Shown: piece after piece, positions 1 through 8,964 of the stretch
Numbering within the stretch: the stretch's first letter is position 1
Layout: the number at the start of each line of letters is the position of its first letter
NCBI RefSeq assembly: GCF_000820515.1
Contig: NZ_JXDG01000054.1
Location: 1-64,000 of the forward strand
DNA length: 64,000 nt
DNA from: Pseudomonas batumici
Lineage (GTDB): Bacteria > Pseudomonadota > Gammaproteobacteria > Pseudomonadales > Pseudomonadaceae
Reading direction: 5' to 3'
Notes under the pieces: generated by a model
The model's database searches: none
The model's input: only the letters and a program-made list of their open reading frames with translations
What the model was told of the DNA's origin: nothing
Made by a program: the position numbers and the translations under genes

Positions 1-23
1 GTCATCGTCAAGATTAAATTCCG

Positions 24-62
24 AAACCCCTATCTGCGAACGCAGGTAGGGGTTTTGTTTTT
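24..62 (+). terminator. Rho-independent terminator of a gene upstream of the window
   Basis: Two arms of about 15 bases (24-38 and 41-55) pair around a minimal loop, and a T-rich run follows on the plus strand. No gene ending is visible before it, so it probably ends a plus-strand gene lying left of the window. On the minus strand the run of T is short, so it would only weakly stop the oxidoreductase gene that reads towards it. Confidence 0.7.
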
Positions 63-125
63 GCGCCGGCGAAAGTCCAGACACCTCCGACCCCAAGGCA
101 GGCCCGGACCCTCGCCCTAGCAACA

Positions 126-890
126 TCAGGTGCGATTGATCGACACGCCTCCGTCAACCAGTAGCGCTGCGCCGGTCATGAATGACGAGGCGTCGGACGC
201 CAGGTGCAGGACCGATTGCGCAAGTTCCTCCGGTGTAGCGATGCGTTTGAGAGCGTGTAGTCCTGCCACATGGGCCATTGCTTCGGGCGACGCACTCATT
301 GTGCGCCCCATGGGCGTGTCTACTCCGCCAGGAAGGATTGCATTGACGCGAATGGCCTTCGGTCCAAACTCCGCGGCGAGTGATTGTGTCAATCCGATCA
401 ATCCGGCCTTACTGGCGGCGTAGGCGGCGACGCCGGGGAAGCCGACGGTGTAGCCAACAAAAGTCGAAGTGAAGATGAGGCTTCCGGAGCCACGAAGCAG
501 CATCGCGGGGATCTGATACTTCGCACCAAGGAACGCGCTGGTGAGGTTGGTATCAATTGTCTCGCCCCAACCCGTCGCCGAGATTCCCGGCGTAGGGCCC
601 ATTTCGCCGAGCGTCCCCGCGTTGTTGAACGCGATGTCCAACCCACCGAAACGGTCAACGGCCGTCTGAACGAGAGTCCGTGCATAGGCCTCCTCTCTGA
701 CGTCGCCTGCAACGTATGTGGCCGTTCCGCCATTTCCAGTGATTTCCCTCACAAGGTCCTCCAACTCAGCCTTGCGGCGAGCGGCAACGACCACAGCTGC
801 GCCCTCACGAGCGAAGAGTAGCGCGGTCGCGCGTCCAATCCCTGAACTGGCCCCGGTGACGATGGCGACTTTGTTTGCAAGTGTGTTCAT
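126..890 (-). CDS. SDR family oxidoreductase
   Basis: A 254-residue classical short-chain dehydrogenase/reductase. It has the NAD(P)-binding motif TGASSGIG near residue 13, NNAG near residue 90, a catalytic Ser and the YAASK motif near residues 158-162, and the C-terminal DGG typical of the family. Length is normal. ARRK after the second beta strand suggests NADP(H) preference, which is inference. The substrate cannot be told from sequence. It stands alone between a terminator and the pst operon, in the place where phoU often lies, so it may be a later insertion. Confidence 0.9.
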   Translation of the reverse strand: MNTLANKVAIVTGASSGIGRATALLFAREGAAVVVAARRKAELEDLVREITGNGGTATYVAGDVREEAYARTLVQTAVDRFGGLDIAFNNAGTLGEMGPTPGISATGWGETIDTNLTSAFLGAKYQIPAMLLRGSGSLIFTSTFVGYTVGFPGVAAYAASKAGLIGLTQSLAAEFGPKAIRVNAILPGGVDTPMGRTMSASPEAMAHVAGLHALKRIATPEELAQSVLHLASDASSFMTGAALLVDGGVSINRT

Positions 891-1013
891 GCTGCTTCCC
901 GATATTCAAATTGATCAGCCGGCAGTCTGCTCGCCTCTCGAGGCGCAGGAACTCTGTTTCTTGGCATTGAATTCAGGCGAAATCGAGAGACACGGCACCG
1001 TTGGCAAATCCCG

Positions 1014-1049
1014 GGCAAAAAAAGACCACCTGTGCAGGTGGTCTTTTTA
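1014..1049 (-). terminator. Terminator of the pst operon
   Basis: The perfect stem AAAGACCACCT / AGGTGGTCTTT is flanked by A and T runs on both strands, 13 bases past the pstB stop codon. It closes the pst transcript, which shows that no gene follows pstB in this operon. Confidence 0.9.
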
Positions 1050-1061
1050 TTAGCGGGTGGG

Positions 1062-1844
1062 TTATCCAAAGCGGCCGGTGACGTAGTCTTCGGTTTGCTT
1101 CTTCTTGGGATTGGTGAAGATGGTGTCGCTCATAGCATGCTCGATCAATTCACCCATGAACATGAAGGCCGTGTAGTCCGACACCCGTGCCGCCTGCTGC
1201 ATGTTGTGGGTCACGATGATGATGGTGTACTGCTCTTTCAATTCAGTAATCAACTGCTCGATGCGCCCGGTGGAAATCGGGTCAAGCGCGGAAGTCGGTT
1301 CGTCCAGGAGCAAGACCTGTGGCCGCAGGGCAATGGTCCGTGCGATACACAGGCGTTGCTGTTGACCGCCTGAGAGGCCCTGTGCGCTTTGCTTGAGCTT
1401 ATCCTTGACCTCGTCCCAAAGCGCCGCTCCACTCAGGGCCTGCTCGACACGGGCGTCCATCTCATGCCGGGAGAGCTGCTCATGATGGCGCACGGCGTAG
1501 GCCACGTTGTCGTAGATCGACATCGGAAAGGGTACGGGTTTCTGGAAGACCATGCCGACATGGCTGCGCAGGCGATTCATCGAGTAGCCCGGGGCGAGGA
1601 TATTCTCTCCGTCGAGCAGCACCTCGCCGCGCGCTTCCTGCTTCGGGTACATGGAGTAGATCCGGTTGAATACCCGCAACAGCGTCGACTTGCCGCAACC
1701 TGAAGGTCCGATGATTGCGGTGATGCGCTTCTCTGGAATATCCATGTCGATGGACTTCAGAGAGCGTTGGTTATTGTAAAAAAACTCCAGGCCACGAACG
1801 CGAATTTTGGTTTTTTCGTTGCCAAGGTCACGGCTATTCATCAA
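1062..1844 (-). CDS. pstB: Phosphate ABC transporter ATP-binding protein PstB
   Basis: ATPase of the high-affinity phosphate importer, acting at the inner face of the cytoplasmic membrane. It is 260 residues, as usual for PstB. Walker A GPSGCGKST is near residue 46, the ABC signature LSGGQQQR near residue 157, Walker B LLLDEPTSALD follows, then the switch histidine in VTHNMQQAARVSD. The phrase VFNRIYSMYP is typical of PstB. The start overlaps the pstA stop by 4 bases, which implies translational coupling. Last gene of pstSCAB; no phoU follows. Confidence 0.97.
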   Translation of the reverse strand: MMNSRDLGNEKTKIRVRGLEFFYNNQRSLKSIDMDIPEKRITAIIGPSGCGKSTLLRVFNRIYSMYPKQEARGEVLLDGENILAPGYSMNRLRSHVGMVFQKPVPFPMSIYDNVAYAVRHHEQLSRHEMDARVEQALSGAALWDEVKDKLKQSAQGLSGGQQQRLCIARTIALRPQVLLLDEPTSALDPISTGRIEQLITELKEQYTIIIVTHNMQQAARVSDYTAFMFMGELIEHAMSDTIFTNPKKKQTEDYVTGRFG

Positions 1845-2713
1845 GTCAACCTATTGCGCAAAAGGATCAAACGGGACAGAAGGCTGAGTATCAGTACAAA
1901 CAGGGTCAGTACCAATGCGCCCGCCCAGGCCAGGGAGTGCCAGTCTTCGAACGGGCTCATGGCGTACTGGAAAATGACCACGGGCACGCTGGCAATCGGC
2001 TTGAGCAGGTTGCTGCTCCAGAACTGGTTGCCGAACGCGGTAAACAGCAGCGGCGCTGTTTCACCGGTGATTCTCGCCAGCGCCAGCAGTATTCCGGTCA
2101 GCACGCCGGCTTTCGCCGCTCGCAGGACGATCTGCAGGGTCAGTTTCCACTGCGGGACGCCTAATGCCAGCGCGGCTTCCCGCAGGGTGGTGGGTTGCAG
2201 CTGAAGCATTTCGTCGGTGGTCCTGACCACCACCGGAATCACCAGGAGCGCCAGGGCCAGGGCACCCGCGATGGCAGAGAAACCGGCCTGGTGGTTCGTC
2301 AGCAGGTTCAACGGCAGGATCACCGCGGTGTAGATGAACAAACCCAGCACAATCGACGGTGCCGACAGCAGGATGTCGTTGATAAAACGGACGGTGTTGC
2401 CCAGGCGCGAGTGTCGTGCGAACTCCGCCAGCCAGATGCCCGCCATCAAGCCGATCGGCGTACCGATCAACAGGGCGATAGCCGACATCAGGGCGCTGCC
2501 ATAGAGCGCATTGGCCAGGCCGCCTTCCGTCCCCGGTGGCGGTGTCATCTGGGTGAAGAGGCTGAGGTTGAGTGCCTGGAAGCCATTGATGACCGTGGTC
2601 ACCAGTATCCACACCAGCCAGATGAGGCCGAAGGCCGTGGCGCCACAACTGAGCACCATGGCCAGCCGATTCTTGAAGGCGCGGATCTGGTAGAGACGCT
2701 CATTGCTCGTCAT
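1841..2713 (-). CDS. pstA: Phosphate ABC transporter permease PstA
   Basis: Integral membrane permease that pairs with PstC to form the phosphate channel. 290 residues with about six membrane segments and the cytoplasmic EAA-type loop (REAALALGVPQWKLTLQIVLR, residues about 190-210) that contacts PstB. The phrase GTPIGLMAGIWLAEFA is characteristic of PstA. It overlaps pstC at its start and pstB at its end by 4 bases each, so the three genes are coupled. Confidence 0.96.
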   Translation of the reverse strand: MTSNERLYQIRAFKNRLAMVLSCGATAFGLIWLVWILVTTVINGFQALNLSLFTQMTPPPGTEGGLANALYGSALMSAIALLIGTPIGLMAGIWLAEFARHSRLGNTVRFINDILLSAPSIVLGLFIYTAVILPLNLLTNHQAGFSAIAGALALALLVIPVVVRTTDEMLQLQPTTLREAALALGVPQWKLTLQIVLRAAKAGVLTGILLALARITGETAPLLFTAFGNQFWSSNLLKPIASVPVVIFQYAMSPFEDWHSLAWAGALVLTLFVLILSLLSRLILLRNRLT

Positions 2714-3705
2714 ACACCCTCCTTGCGTGAAAGCCGCATCAGCAGGAGTCGCGCCAGTGCCAATACGATAAAGGTGACGATAAACAGCAGGAAGCCCAGC
2801 GCGATCAGCGCGGAACGATGCAGGTCGGTATAGGCTTCGCTGAACTCGTTGGCGATCACCGAGGCGATGGAGCTGCTGGGCATCAGCAATGAGGCCGAGA
2901 ACTGTTGGGCATTGCCCAGCACGAAGGTCACCGCCATGGTCTCGCCCAATGCCCGTCCCAGCCCGAGGAAAATACCGCCGACCACCGCGGAGCGGGTGTA
3001 AGGCAGGACGATGTCCCAGACCACTTCCCAGGTGGTGCCCCCCAAGGCGTAGGCTGACTCCTTGAGTGGGGTGGGAACGCTACGAAACACTTCCTGCATG
3101 ACCGAGGTGATGAAGGGCATGATCATGATTGCCAGGACGATGCCGGCGGTCAGCATGCCGATTCCCAAGGGCGGGCCTTGAAAGAGCGAGCCCACCAAGG
3201 GAAGCGCGCCCAGGTAATCGTTGATCCAGGGAGACAGATGTTCGGCCATGAACGGGCCGAAAATGAACAGGCCCCACATGCCGTAGATAATCGATGGGAT
3301 CCCCGCGAGCAATTCAATCGCCGAGGCGACGGGCATCCGCAGCCAGGGCGGTGCGACCTCGGTGAGAAAAATCGCAATGCCAAAACTGACGGGAACCGCA
3401 ATCAGCAACGCCAGAAAAGACGTCACCAGGGTGCCGTAAATCGGCACCAGAGCACCAAAGTGGTTATTGACCGCATCCCACTCGGTGCTGGTAAGAAAGC
3501 CGAGACCAAAGGTCTTGAGCGCAAGGCTGCCACCCCAAAGTGTCGATGCGGCGATGCTCGCCAGTAGCAACAGCACCAGCATCGCTGCGCCCATCATCGA
3601 ACGCCTGAACCAGAGATCATGACGATGATCGCGAGTCGCACGCGCATCGCTCGTCACTTCACTGCTGTAAAGGGTCATGGCCGGAGGTTGGACTATATCG
3701 TTCAT
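2710..3705 (-). CDS. pstC: Phosphate ABC transporter permease PstC
   Basis: Second permease of the phosphate importer. From the ATG at 3705 it has 331 residues; an in-frame TTG at 3726 would add seven residues but is less likely. After a hydrophilic N-terminal stretch of about 35 residues come about six membrane segments. The EAA-type loop (KESAYALGGTTWEVVWDIVLP) lies about two thirds along. A strong hairpin separates it from pstS upstream, and pstA follows with a 4-base overlap. Confidence 0.94.
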   Translation of the reverse strand: MNDIVQPPAMTLYSSEVTSDARATRDHRHDLWFRRSMMGAAMLVLLLLASIAASTLWGGSLALKTFGLGFLTSTEWDAVNNHFGALVPIYGTLVTSFLALLIAVPVSFGIAIFLTEVAPPWLRMPVASAIELLAGIPSIIYGMWGLFIFGPFMAEHLSPWINDYLGALPLVGSLFQGPPLGIGMLTAGIVLAIMIMPFITSVMQEVFRSVPTPLKESAYALGGTTWEVVWDIVLPYTRSAVVGGIFLGLGRALGETMAVTFVLGNAQQFSASLLMPSSSIASVIANEFSEAYTDLHRSALIALGFLLFIVTFIVLALARLLLMRLSRKEGV

Positions 3706-3723
3706 CAAAAGTCTGCTCACGAA

Positions 3724-3769
3724 CAAACCCCTTCACTCGGCAAGAATGGCCCGAGGAAGGGGTGTTTTG
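3724..3769 (-). promoter_or_regulatory. Intercistronic hairpin between pstS and pstC
   Basis: Read on the minus strand, a stem of CACCCCTTC, extended by CTCGG, pairs with CCGAG and GAAGGGGT; a short T-rich run follows. It lies 13 bases past the pstS stop and just before pstC. Such hairpins between a binding protein and its permease commonly stabilise the upstream message or partly terminate, giving excess binding protein. That role is inferred here. Confidence 0.6.
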
Positions 3770-3781
3770 GCTATTGCCGGA

Positions 3782-4801
3782 TCAATGGGCGAAGTCAGAC
3801 TTCCAATAGCCTTCGATCCGCTGGACGAGGGAGTCGGGCAAAGCGACATAGTCCAGTGCCGAAGCCTGCTGCTGGCCATTTTCCAGCGACCATTTGAAGA
3901 AGTTGAAGGCTGCCTGGCTTTGCTCGGCATTCTTCGGCTGCTTGTACATGATGATCCAGGTGGTCGCCGTGATCGGCCATGCGCCATCGCCCGGGGCGTT
4001 GGTCATGATCAGGTTGAAGTCCTTGGCGTTTGCCCAGTCGGCGGTGTCGGCAGCGGCCTGGAACGCTTTGGCGTTCGGCTCAATGAACTTGCCGGCGGCA
4101 TTCTTCAACTGCGCGTGAGTCATCTTGTTCTGCAGGGCGTAGGCGTACTCGACATAACCAATGGAGTTCTTGATCTGCTTGACGTAGGCGGAGACGCCTT
4201 CGTTGCCTTTGCCGCCCACACCGACCGGCCAAGGCACCGCGGTGCCGAAACCGATTTTGGATTTCCAGCCATCACTCACTTTGGAGAGGTAGTTGGTGAA
4301 GTTATAAGAGGTGCCCGAGCCGTCCGAACGGTGAACGACGGTGATTTTACCATCAGGCAGTTTTGTGCCCGGGTTCAGTGCGGCGATAGCCGGGTCATTC
4401 CAGACAGTGATCTCCCCGAGGAAGATTTTTGCCAGGGTCTCGCCGTCGAGCTTCAATTGGCCCGCCGCGATCCCCTCGACGTTCAGCACTGGCACGATGC
4501 CGCCGATGACGCTGGGAAATTGACCCAGGCCGCCGGTTTTCAGCTCATCAGCCGACAACGGGGCATCGGAGGCACCAAAATCCACGGTGGCCGACTTGAT
4601 CTGGGCAATGCCGCCACCCGATCCGATCGACTGGTAATTGATACGGTTGCTGGAGCTTTTGCCGTAGTCCTGCGACCACTTGGACAAAACCGGATAGACA
4701 AAGCTGGAACCTGCACCGGTCACGTCGGTGGCATGGGCAACGCCGCTCAGGCAGAGGGAAGCCAGCAGGACAGACAGGCCTTTTTTAGTCAGCAACATCA
4801 C
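3782..4801 (-). CDS. pstS: Periplasmic phosphate-binding protein PstS
   Basis: Captures phosphate in the periplasm and passes it to PstC/PstA. It is 339 residues with a signal peptide (about 25 residues, basic start, hydrophobic core, cleavage near AHA-TD). TGAGSSFVYPV follows the cleavage site. Phosphate-contacting motifs SIGSGGG near residue 60 and RSDGSGT near residue 160 are present. First gene of the operon, preceded by a candidate Pho box. Confidence 0.96.
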   Translation of the reverse strand: MMLLTKKGLSVLLASLCLSGVAHATDVTGAGSSFVYPVLSKWSQDYGKSSSNRINYQSIGSGGGIAQIKSATVDFGASDAPLSADELKTGGLGQFPSVIGGIVPVLNVEGIAAGQLKLDGETLAKIFLGEITVWNDPAIAALNPGTKLPDGKITVVHRSDGSGTSYNFTNYLSKVSDGWKSKIGFGTAVPWPVGVGGKGNEGVSAYVKQIKNSIGYVEYAYALQNKMTHAQLKNAAGKFIEPNAKAFQAAADTADWANAKDFNLIMTNAPGDGAWPITATTWIIMYKQPKNAEQSQAAFNFFKWSLENGQQQASALDYVALPDSLVQRIEGYWKSDFAH

Positions 4802-4857
4802 GACAACACCTCATGGAAGGGTTAAGTGGAGTGATCCACCTATAAAGAGACGTTACG

Positions 4858-4891
4858 ATTTAATTCCTGAAATATTTCTGTCTGATGACTG
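4858..4891 (-). promoter_or_regulatory. Candidate Pho box and -10 element of pstS
   Basis: On the minus strand CAGTCAT-4 nt-CAGAAAT (4874-4891) matches the PhoB consensus CTGTCAT-N4-CTGTCAT at about 10 of 14 positions. The -10-like TTAAAT (4858-4863) follows after 10 bases, the usual layout when a Pho box replaces the -35 element. The second half-site is weak, so this is a candidate only. The first 57 nt before pstS would be the leader. Confidence 0.5.
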
Positions 4892-5077
4892 CGAGGGGAT
4901 TTTTAGTAATATTTCGACATGAAAATTCATTCATTTGTGTTGGCGGTCCTGGGCGTCGGAAAATAGGCAGCACTCTGGTGAAGCCTTCAGTCACTGACGT
5001 GCGTGGCCAGCATCCCCCATTCCCGTGACAACTGATCCAGTTCGACACTCATCTCTTTATTAAGCGCAGGAGGCGAT

Positions 5078-5518
5078 ATGACTATCGACTGGCTGAACTT
5101 TACGCCTTGGTCGGCACTGGCCGGGGGCGCGCTGATCGGACTGGCGGCCGGGCTCTTCGTGCTCGCCAATGGCCGTATCGCCGGCATCAGCGGATTACTC
5201 GGCAGTGCGCTTCAGCGTGGCAGTGAAGGGTGGGGCGAGAAGGCACTGTTTCTGCTTGGCCTGCTGCTGGCTCCTTTGTTGTGGGGCGTCTTCCATGGGC
5301 TGCCGACGATCCGCTTCGAGACCGGTTTGCCAGGCCTGGTGCTGGCGGGCCTGCTGGTGGGGTTGGGAACCCGTTATGGTTCGGGTTGCACCAGTGGCCA
5401 CGGTGTGTGTGGTATTTCACGCCTGTCCCCGCGTTCCATCGTGGCCACGCTATGCTTCATGGCTGCGGGATTCGCCACGGTCCATGTTCTTCGGCATATG
5501 TCGGGAGCTTCGCTATGA
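5078..5518 (+). CDS. YeeE/YedE family membrane protein (first half of pair)
   Basis: 146-residue membrane protein with about four hydrophobic helices and the family motif GSGCTSGHGVCG near residues 101-112, whose cysteines are thought to pass thiosulfate or sulfide sulfur through the membrane. A clear ribosome site (AGGAGG) lies 5 bases before the ATG. It overlaps the next gene by 4 bases (ATGA); the two together match a full-length YeeE. Exact substrate is inferred from the family. Confidence 0.85.
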   Translation: MTIDWLNFTPWSALAGGALIGLAAGLFVLANGRIAGISGLLGSALQRGSEGWGEKALFLLGLLLAPLLWGVFHGLPTIRFETGLPGLVLAGLLVGLGTRYGSGCTSGHGVCGISRLSPRSIVATLCFMAAGFATVHVLRHMSGASL

Positions 5519-5937
5519 CCAGGTTGACGGCTTTTCTGGGCGGGCTGATTTTCGGTATCGGCCTGCTGCTGGCGGGTATGGCCAACCCTGCCAAGGTGTT
5601 GGGGTTTCTTGACCTGGCAGGGGCCTGGGATCCTTCCCTGGGGTTGGTCATGGTGGGAGCCGTGGCCGTGGCGGCCTTGCCATTCCGATGGGCCGGCAAG
5701 CGCAAGCAGTCCCTGCTGGGAGCGCCCATGCAGATACCGCTCAAGCGTGAGTTGGATGCACGGTTGATCGGCGGCAGCGTGCTGTTCGGCGTGGGATGGG
5801 GGATCGCCGGTATCTGCCCGGGACCTGCGCTGACGATTCTGCTGATCGGGCATTGGCAGGTGATCGTCTTCGTGCTGGCCATGCTGGCGGGTATCCAGCT
5901 GTTTGCCGTGCTGGAAAAACGCCAGGCGGGTCGTTGA
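5515..5937 (+). CDS. YeeE/YedE family membrane protein (DUF6691-type second half)
   Basis: 140-residue membrane protein with about four helices. It carries the partner motif GIAGICPGPA near residues 102-111 and NPAKVLGFLD near residue 24. The ATG at 5515 overlaps the stop of the previous gene (ATGA), so the two halves are made together and probably form one sulfur-compound transporter. A longer reading frame opens upstream but lies over the previous gene and is not the start. Confidence 0.85.
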   Translation: MTRLTAFLGGLIFGIGLLLAGMANPAKVLGFLDLAGAWDPSLGLVMVGAVAVAALPFRWAGKRKQSLLGAPMQIPLKRELDARLIGGSVLFGVGWGIAGICPGPALTILLIGHWQVIVFVLAMLAGIQLFAVLEKRQAGR

Positions 5938-6048
5938 GCGGGTCGCCGGATGCAGTGGCTTCATGCAACGAGGCCGCTCTTGTGGTGTGACCCTGGCCAG
6001 TGCATCAAGTCATCATCGTCGCCTGGCATGGCAGATCAGGCCGATAGC

Positions 6049-6519
6049 CTACTTATCATCCTCACACCCCAACCCCTGGCGTTGTCCTGCTTCGTCGTTC
6101 AGAGTCTTGCCGGTCCTGGCCATGATCTGCGTCTGCAGTTGCTTGAGCGCGGGCGCGGTCAGGCGCTTGCAACTGTTGATTTCCCACACGTCACCGGTGA
6201 GCACGCTGACCGAGAACAGTCCCCAGTACTCGGTGGCACCCGCCTTGGGATCGTCGTAACCCAGGCTGAAATCGAAATACCCGGGGTGGGGCGGATTGCC
6301 GTTGCCGTCGGCCAGATCGCCGTCGATAAAGACACCGGGCTTGCTCAGTTTGTAGGGCTGCTGCTTGAGCGCGACCACCAGTACTTGCTGGGCTTGCTCG
6401 CGGCTCAGACCCTCTGGCTTGATCTGCTCGGGAGGCAGTGTCGAAGCAGCGCAGGCAGAGAGCGTGGCGCTGGCCAGACTCAGAGTCAGCAGCCATGCAG
6501 AGACGGTTTTGATCAGCAC
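6049..6519 (-). CDS. Putative lipoprotein of unknown function
   Basis: 156 residues with a signal sequence ending in the lipobox-like LSAC near residue 22, so probably lipid-anchored in the envelope. The start is GTG at 6519, inside the end of the glucosaminidase gene, which indicates coupled translation. The mature part has FDFSLGYDDP and a WEINSCKRL segment, so two cysteines may pair in the periplasm. I do not recognise a family. Confidence 0.7.
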   Translation of the reverse strand: MLIKTVSAWLLTLSLASATLSACAASTLPPEQIKPEGLSREQAQQVLVVALKQQPYKLSKPGVFIDGDLADGNGNPPHPGYFDFSLGYDDPKAGATEYWGLFSVSVLTGDVWEINSCKRLTAPALKQLQTQIMARTGKTLNDEAGQRQGLGCEDDK

Positions 6520-7001
6520 GCTAACCGTCCTTTGACTGTCGTGATGATGTCGGCCAGGTAGTGGGTGAAACCGTTACGGCCACCTGTCGCCGCGTTGCCG
6601 GTGTTGAAGCCGATCTTCACCAGGGCCTGGGCAAACTCCAGGGGTTCTTTCTTGCCTCTCACGGCCGAGCCATAGCGGTTGGCGAAGGATTGCGCGCACT
6701 GCTGGAAGGAGGAGAACTTCGCCACTTTGATCCTGGCATTGCCCATTGGTGCCTCCTCACCGATCTGCAAGGGGGCCGGAGCGTGCAGGGAGAAATAGTT
6801 GTTCAGTTCCCGGGCGATACGACCGCTGCCGTATTGGCTTTCCTGGGCCGCGAGACCGAGGATGTTCTCCACCGGTACGTCCAGTTGATCGGCAATCGGC
6901 TGGCAAGCCGCTTTGTGTTTGCTGACGAAAGTGACAGCGATGACGTTGTTACACAGCCTGGTGCTCAAGATTATTCCCTTAATATGACGAGTCGATTCCA
7001 T
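6513..7001 (-). CDS. Glucosaminidase-domain protein (putative peptidoglycan hydrolase)
   Basis: About 162 residues from the ATG at 7001; the upstream extension to 7130 has no good start signal. The core (AAQESQYGSGRIA, NNYFSL, FSSFQQCAQSFANRY, GFTHYLADII) is that of the lysozyme-like glucosaminidase fold seen in FlgJ and Bax. The Glu in AAQES is the expected catalytic acid. No convincing signal peptide is seen, so export or start choice is uncertain. It is coupled to the lipoprotein downstream. Confidence 0.72.
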   Translation of the reverse strand: MESTRHIKGIILSTRLCNNVIAVTFVSKHKAACQPIADQLDVPVENILGLAAQESQYGSGRIARELNNYFSLHAPAPLQIGEEAPMGNARIKVAKFSSFQQCAQSFANRYGSAVRGKKEPLEFAQALVKIGFNTGNAATGGRNGFTHYLADIITTVKGRLAC

Positions 7002-7359
7002 GGATGCCGGATGAAGCCGCCACAGTATAGGCCAGTGTGGTGCCGCACTCGATGCTGGCACCTGTTGTCCCGCGCTCAGGTTTTCTCGGCACCTGACGAT
7101 ACCCTGATTGGGAGAACCCGGGAAAACCACCGCCGTGGGGGGATCGTGTGTCTCAAGCTGTCGATCGAGCCTCTATAGCTTTTGCCGCTACGCTGGGCAA
7201 AAGGTCAGGCGTTACCTGCCATTTTGTACGATGCTGTAAAGTTGTTTGATGGCAAATTGCCTTTAGTTATTATCTGCGCGCGAAAGTGGCAGGGAAGCTG
7301 AACCCGCTCCGGTGATTGCCCACGGGCTCATCTTCTTATTTCCCATGACAGGAATCTCG

Positions 7360-8964
7360 ATGCTGGCGTATCACCAAAAAAACTTTCTGATCGTCGACGA
7401 TTTCTCCGATTTCCGTAGTTCAGTCAGGTCCATGCTGCGCGAGTTGGGCGTCAAGGAAGTGGACACCGCCGACACCGGGGAGCAGGCGCTGCGCATGTGC
7501 GCGCAGAAGCGCTACGATTTTGTGCTGCACGACTACCATCTGGGCGACGGCAGGAAGAACGGCCAGCAGGTGCTCGAAGACCTGATGACCGACAAGCTGA
7601 TCAGCCATGAAAGCGTGTTTGTCATGGTCACCGCCGAAAGCAGCCAGGCCATGGTGCTCTCGGCTCTCGAGCACGAACCCGATGCCTACCTGACCAAGCC
7701 GTTCAACCGCGCGAGCCTGGCTCAGCGCCTGGAAAAGCTGGTTCAGCGCAAGAACCTGCTCAAGCCGATCATGCAGGCGCTGGACCGTGACAAACCGGCC
7801 GAAGTGCTGGCGGCCTGTACCCGCCTGACCCAGCAGGACACCCGTTTCGCTCCGCTGTGCCTGCGCTATCGTGCCGATGCGATGTGGAACCTGAACCAGT
7901 TCGAGCCCCTGGAACGTTTTCTCTCGGGCATCCTGGCCGACCGCCCGTTGCCCTGGGCCTATGCCCGCATGGGTCAGTTGCTGTTCAAGCGCAACCAGAC
8001 CGCTCAGGCCAAGGCCCTCTACGAAACCGCGCTCAAGGCGTTTCCGATGATGCCGGCGCTCTATGACGGCCTGGCCGAGGTGCTGGTGGTGGAGGGCGAT
8101 ACCCGGCGCGCGCAGAGCGTGCTGGAGGAGGCCGTACGCTTGTCGCCCCTGGCGGTACGCCGACAGTCGCTGCTGGGCAAGCTGGCGATGACCAACGAAG
8201 ATTTTGAAAGCGCTTCCCGGGCCTATCGCCAGGCCGTGGCCCAGGGCGAGCAATCGCGTTTCAAGGACCCGGAAAGCAACCTTGGCCTGGCCCACGCGCT
8301 GATCAGCAAGGGCGCCGAGCGTGGACTGGACACCCGCACCCGGTTGGAGATCAACCAGACCCTGAGCGCGGTGGCCAAGGAAAACGCCAACGACCAGGGC
8401 TTGCAGGTGCGCGCGCGCTTGATGAAGGCCACCAGCCTGCTGCTCAACGATGCCGAAACCGCCGACAAGCTCACCGAGCAGGCGATGGCCCGCCTGGACG
8501 GCATGGAGAACTTCATGAGCGCCGAGGCCGCGCTGCTGGTGGCCAAGCAGCTCCAGCAACTGGGCCAGGCCGATGCCGGGGTGTCGATGCTCAAGAACTG
8601 CGTGGAGATCTACGGCGACGATCCGACGGTGATGAAAGGCATCGCCAAGCTGACCGACGACCCGGAAATTCTCGGCGGCGGCAAGGCGGCCATCGATCTC
8701 AACGTGCAGGGGGTGCGCAGCTACAAGGGCGGCAACCTGGACGAGGCCGTGGGCCTGTTCCGTCGCGCCCTGGCGTTGCAACCGAAGAACATCAGTATCG
8801 CCCTGAACGCGGCCCAGGCCTTGCTCGTCATTGCTCAGAAGAGCAGCGATGCCGCTGTGCTCGAGGAGTGTCGCGGCTGTCTGAAAATGGTCGGCAAGAT
8901 GCCGGACAGCGACCCCCGTTATGAGAGGTATCAGAAATTGCGCAGTCGGGCGTTTGGCGAATGA
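7360..8964 (+). CDS. Response regulator with TPR repeats
   Basis: 534 residues. Residues about 8-130 form a receiver domain with acidic pair DD, phosphoacceptor Asp in VLHDYHLGDG and the conserved Lys in LTKPF. The rest is a superhelix of tetratricopeptide repeats (for example PLPWAYARMGQLLFKRNQTA, YKGGNLDEAVGLFRRAL). There is no DNA-binding or enzymatic output domain, so signalling is probably by protein contact. The ATG at 7360 follows AGGA; a longer frame starts at 7312 without a site. It overlaps the next kinase gene by 4 bases. Confidence 0.88.
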   Translation: MLAYHQKNFLIVDDFSDFRSSVRSMLRELGVKEVDTADTGEQALRMCAQKRYDFVLHDYHLGDGRKNGQQVLEDLMTDKLISHESVFVMVTAESSQAMVLSALEHEPDAYLTKPFNRASLAQRLEKLVQRKNLLKPIMQALDRDKPAEVLAACTRLTQQDTRFAPLCLRYRADAMWNLNQFEPLERFLSGILADRPLPWAYARMGQLLFKRNQTAQAKALYETALKAFPMMPALYDGLAEVLVVEGDTRRAQSVLEEAVRLSPLAVRRQSLLGKLAMTNEDFESASRAYRQAVAQGEQSRFKDPESNLGLAHALISKGAERGLDTRTRLEINQTLSAVAKENANDQGLQVRARLMKATSLLLNDAETADKLTEQAMARLDGMENFMSAEAALLVAKQLQQLGQADAGVSMLKNCVEIYGDDPTVMKGIAKLTDDPEILGGGKAAIDLNVQGVRSYKGGNLDEAVGLFRRALALQPKNISIALNAAQALLVIAQKSSDAAVLEECRGCLKMVGKMPDSDPRYERYQKLRSRAFGE

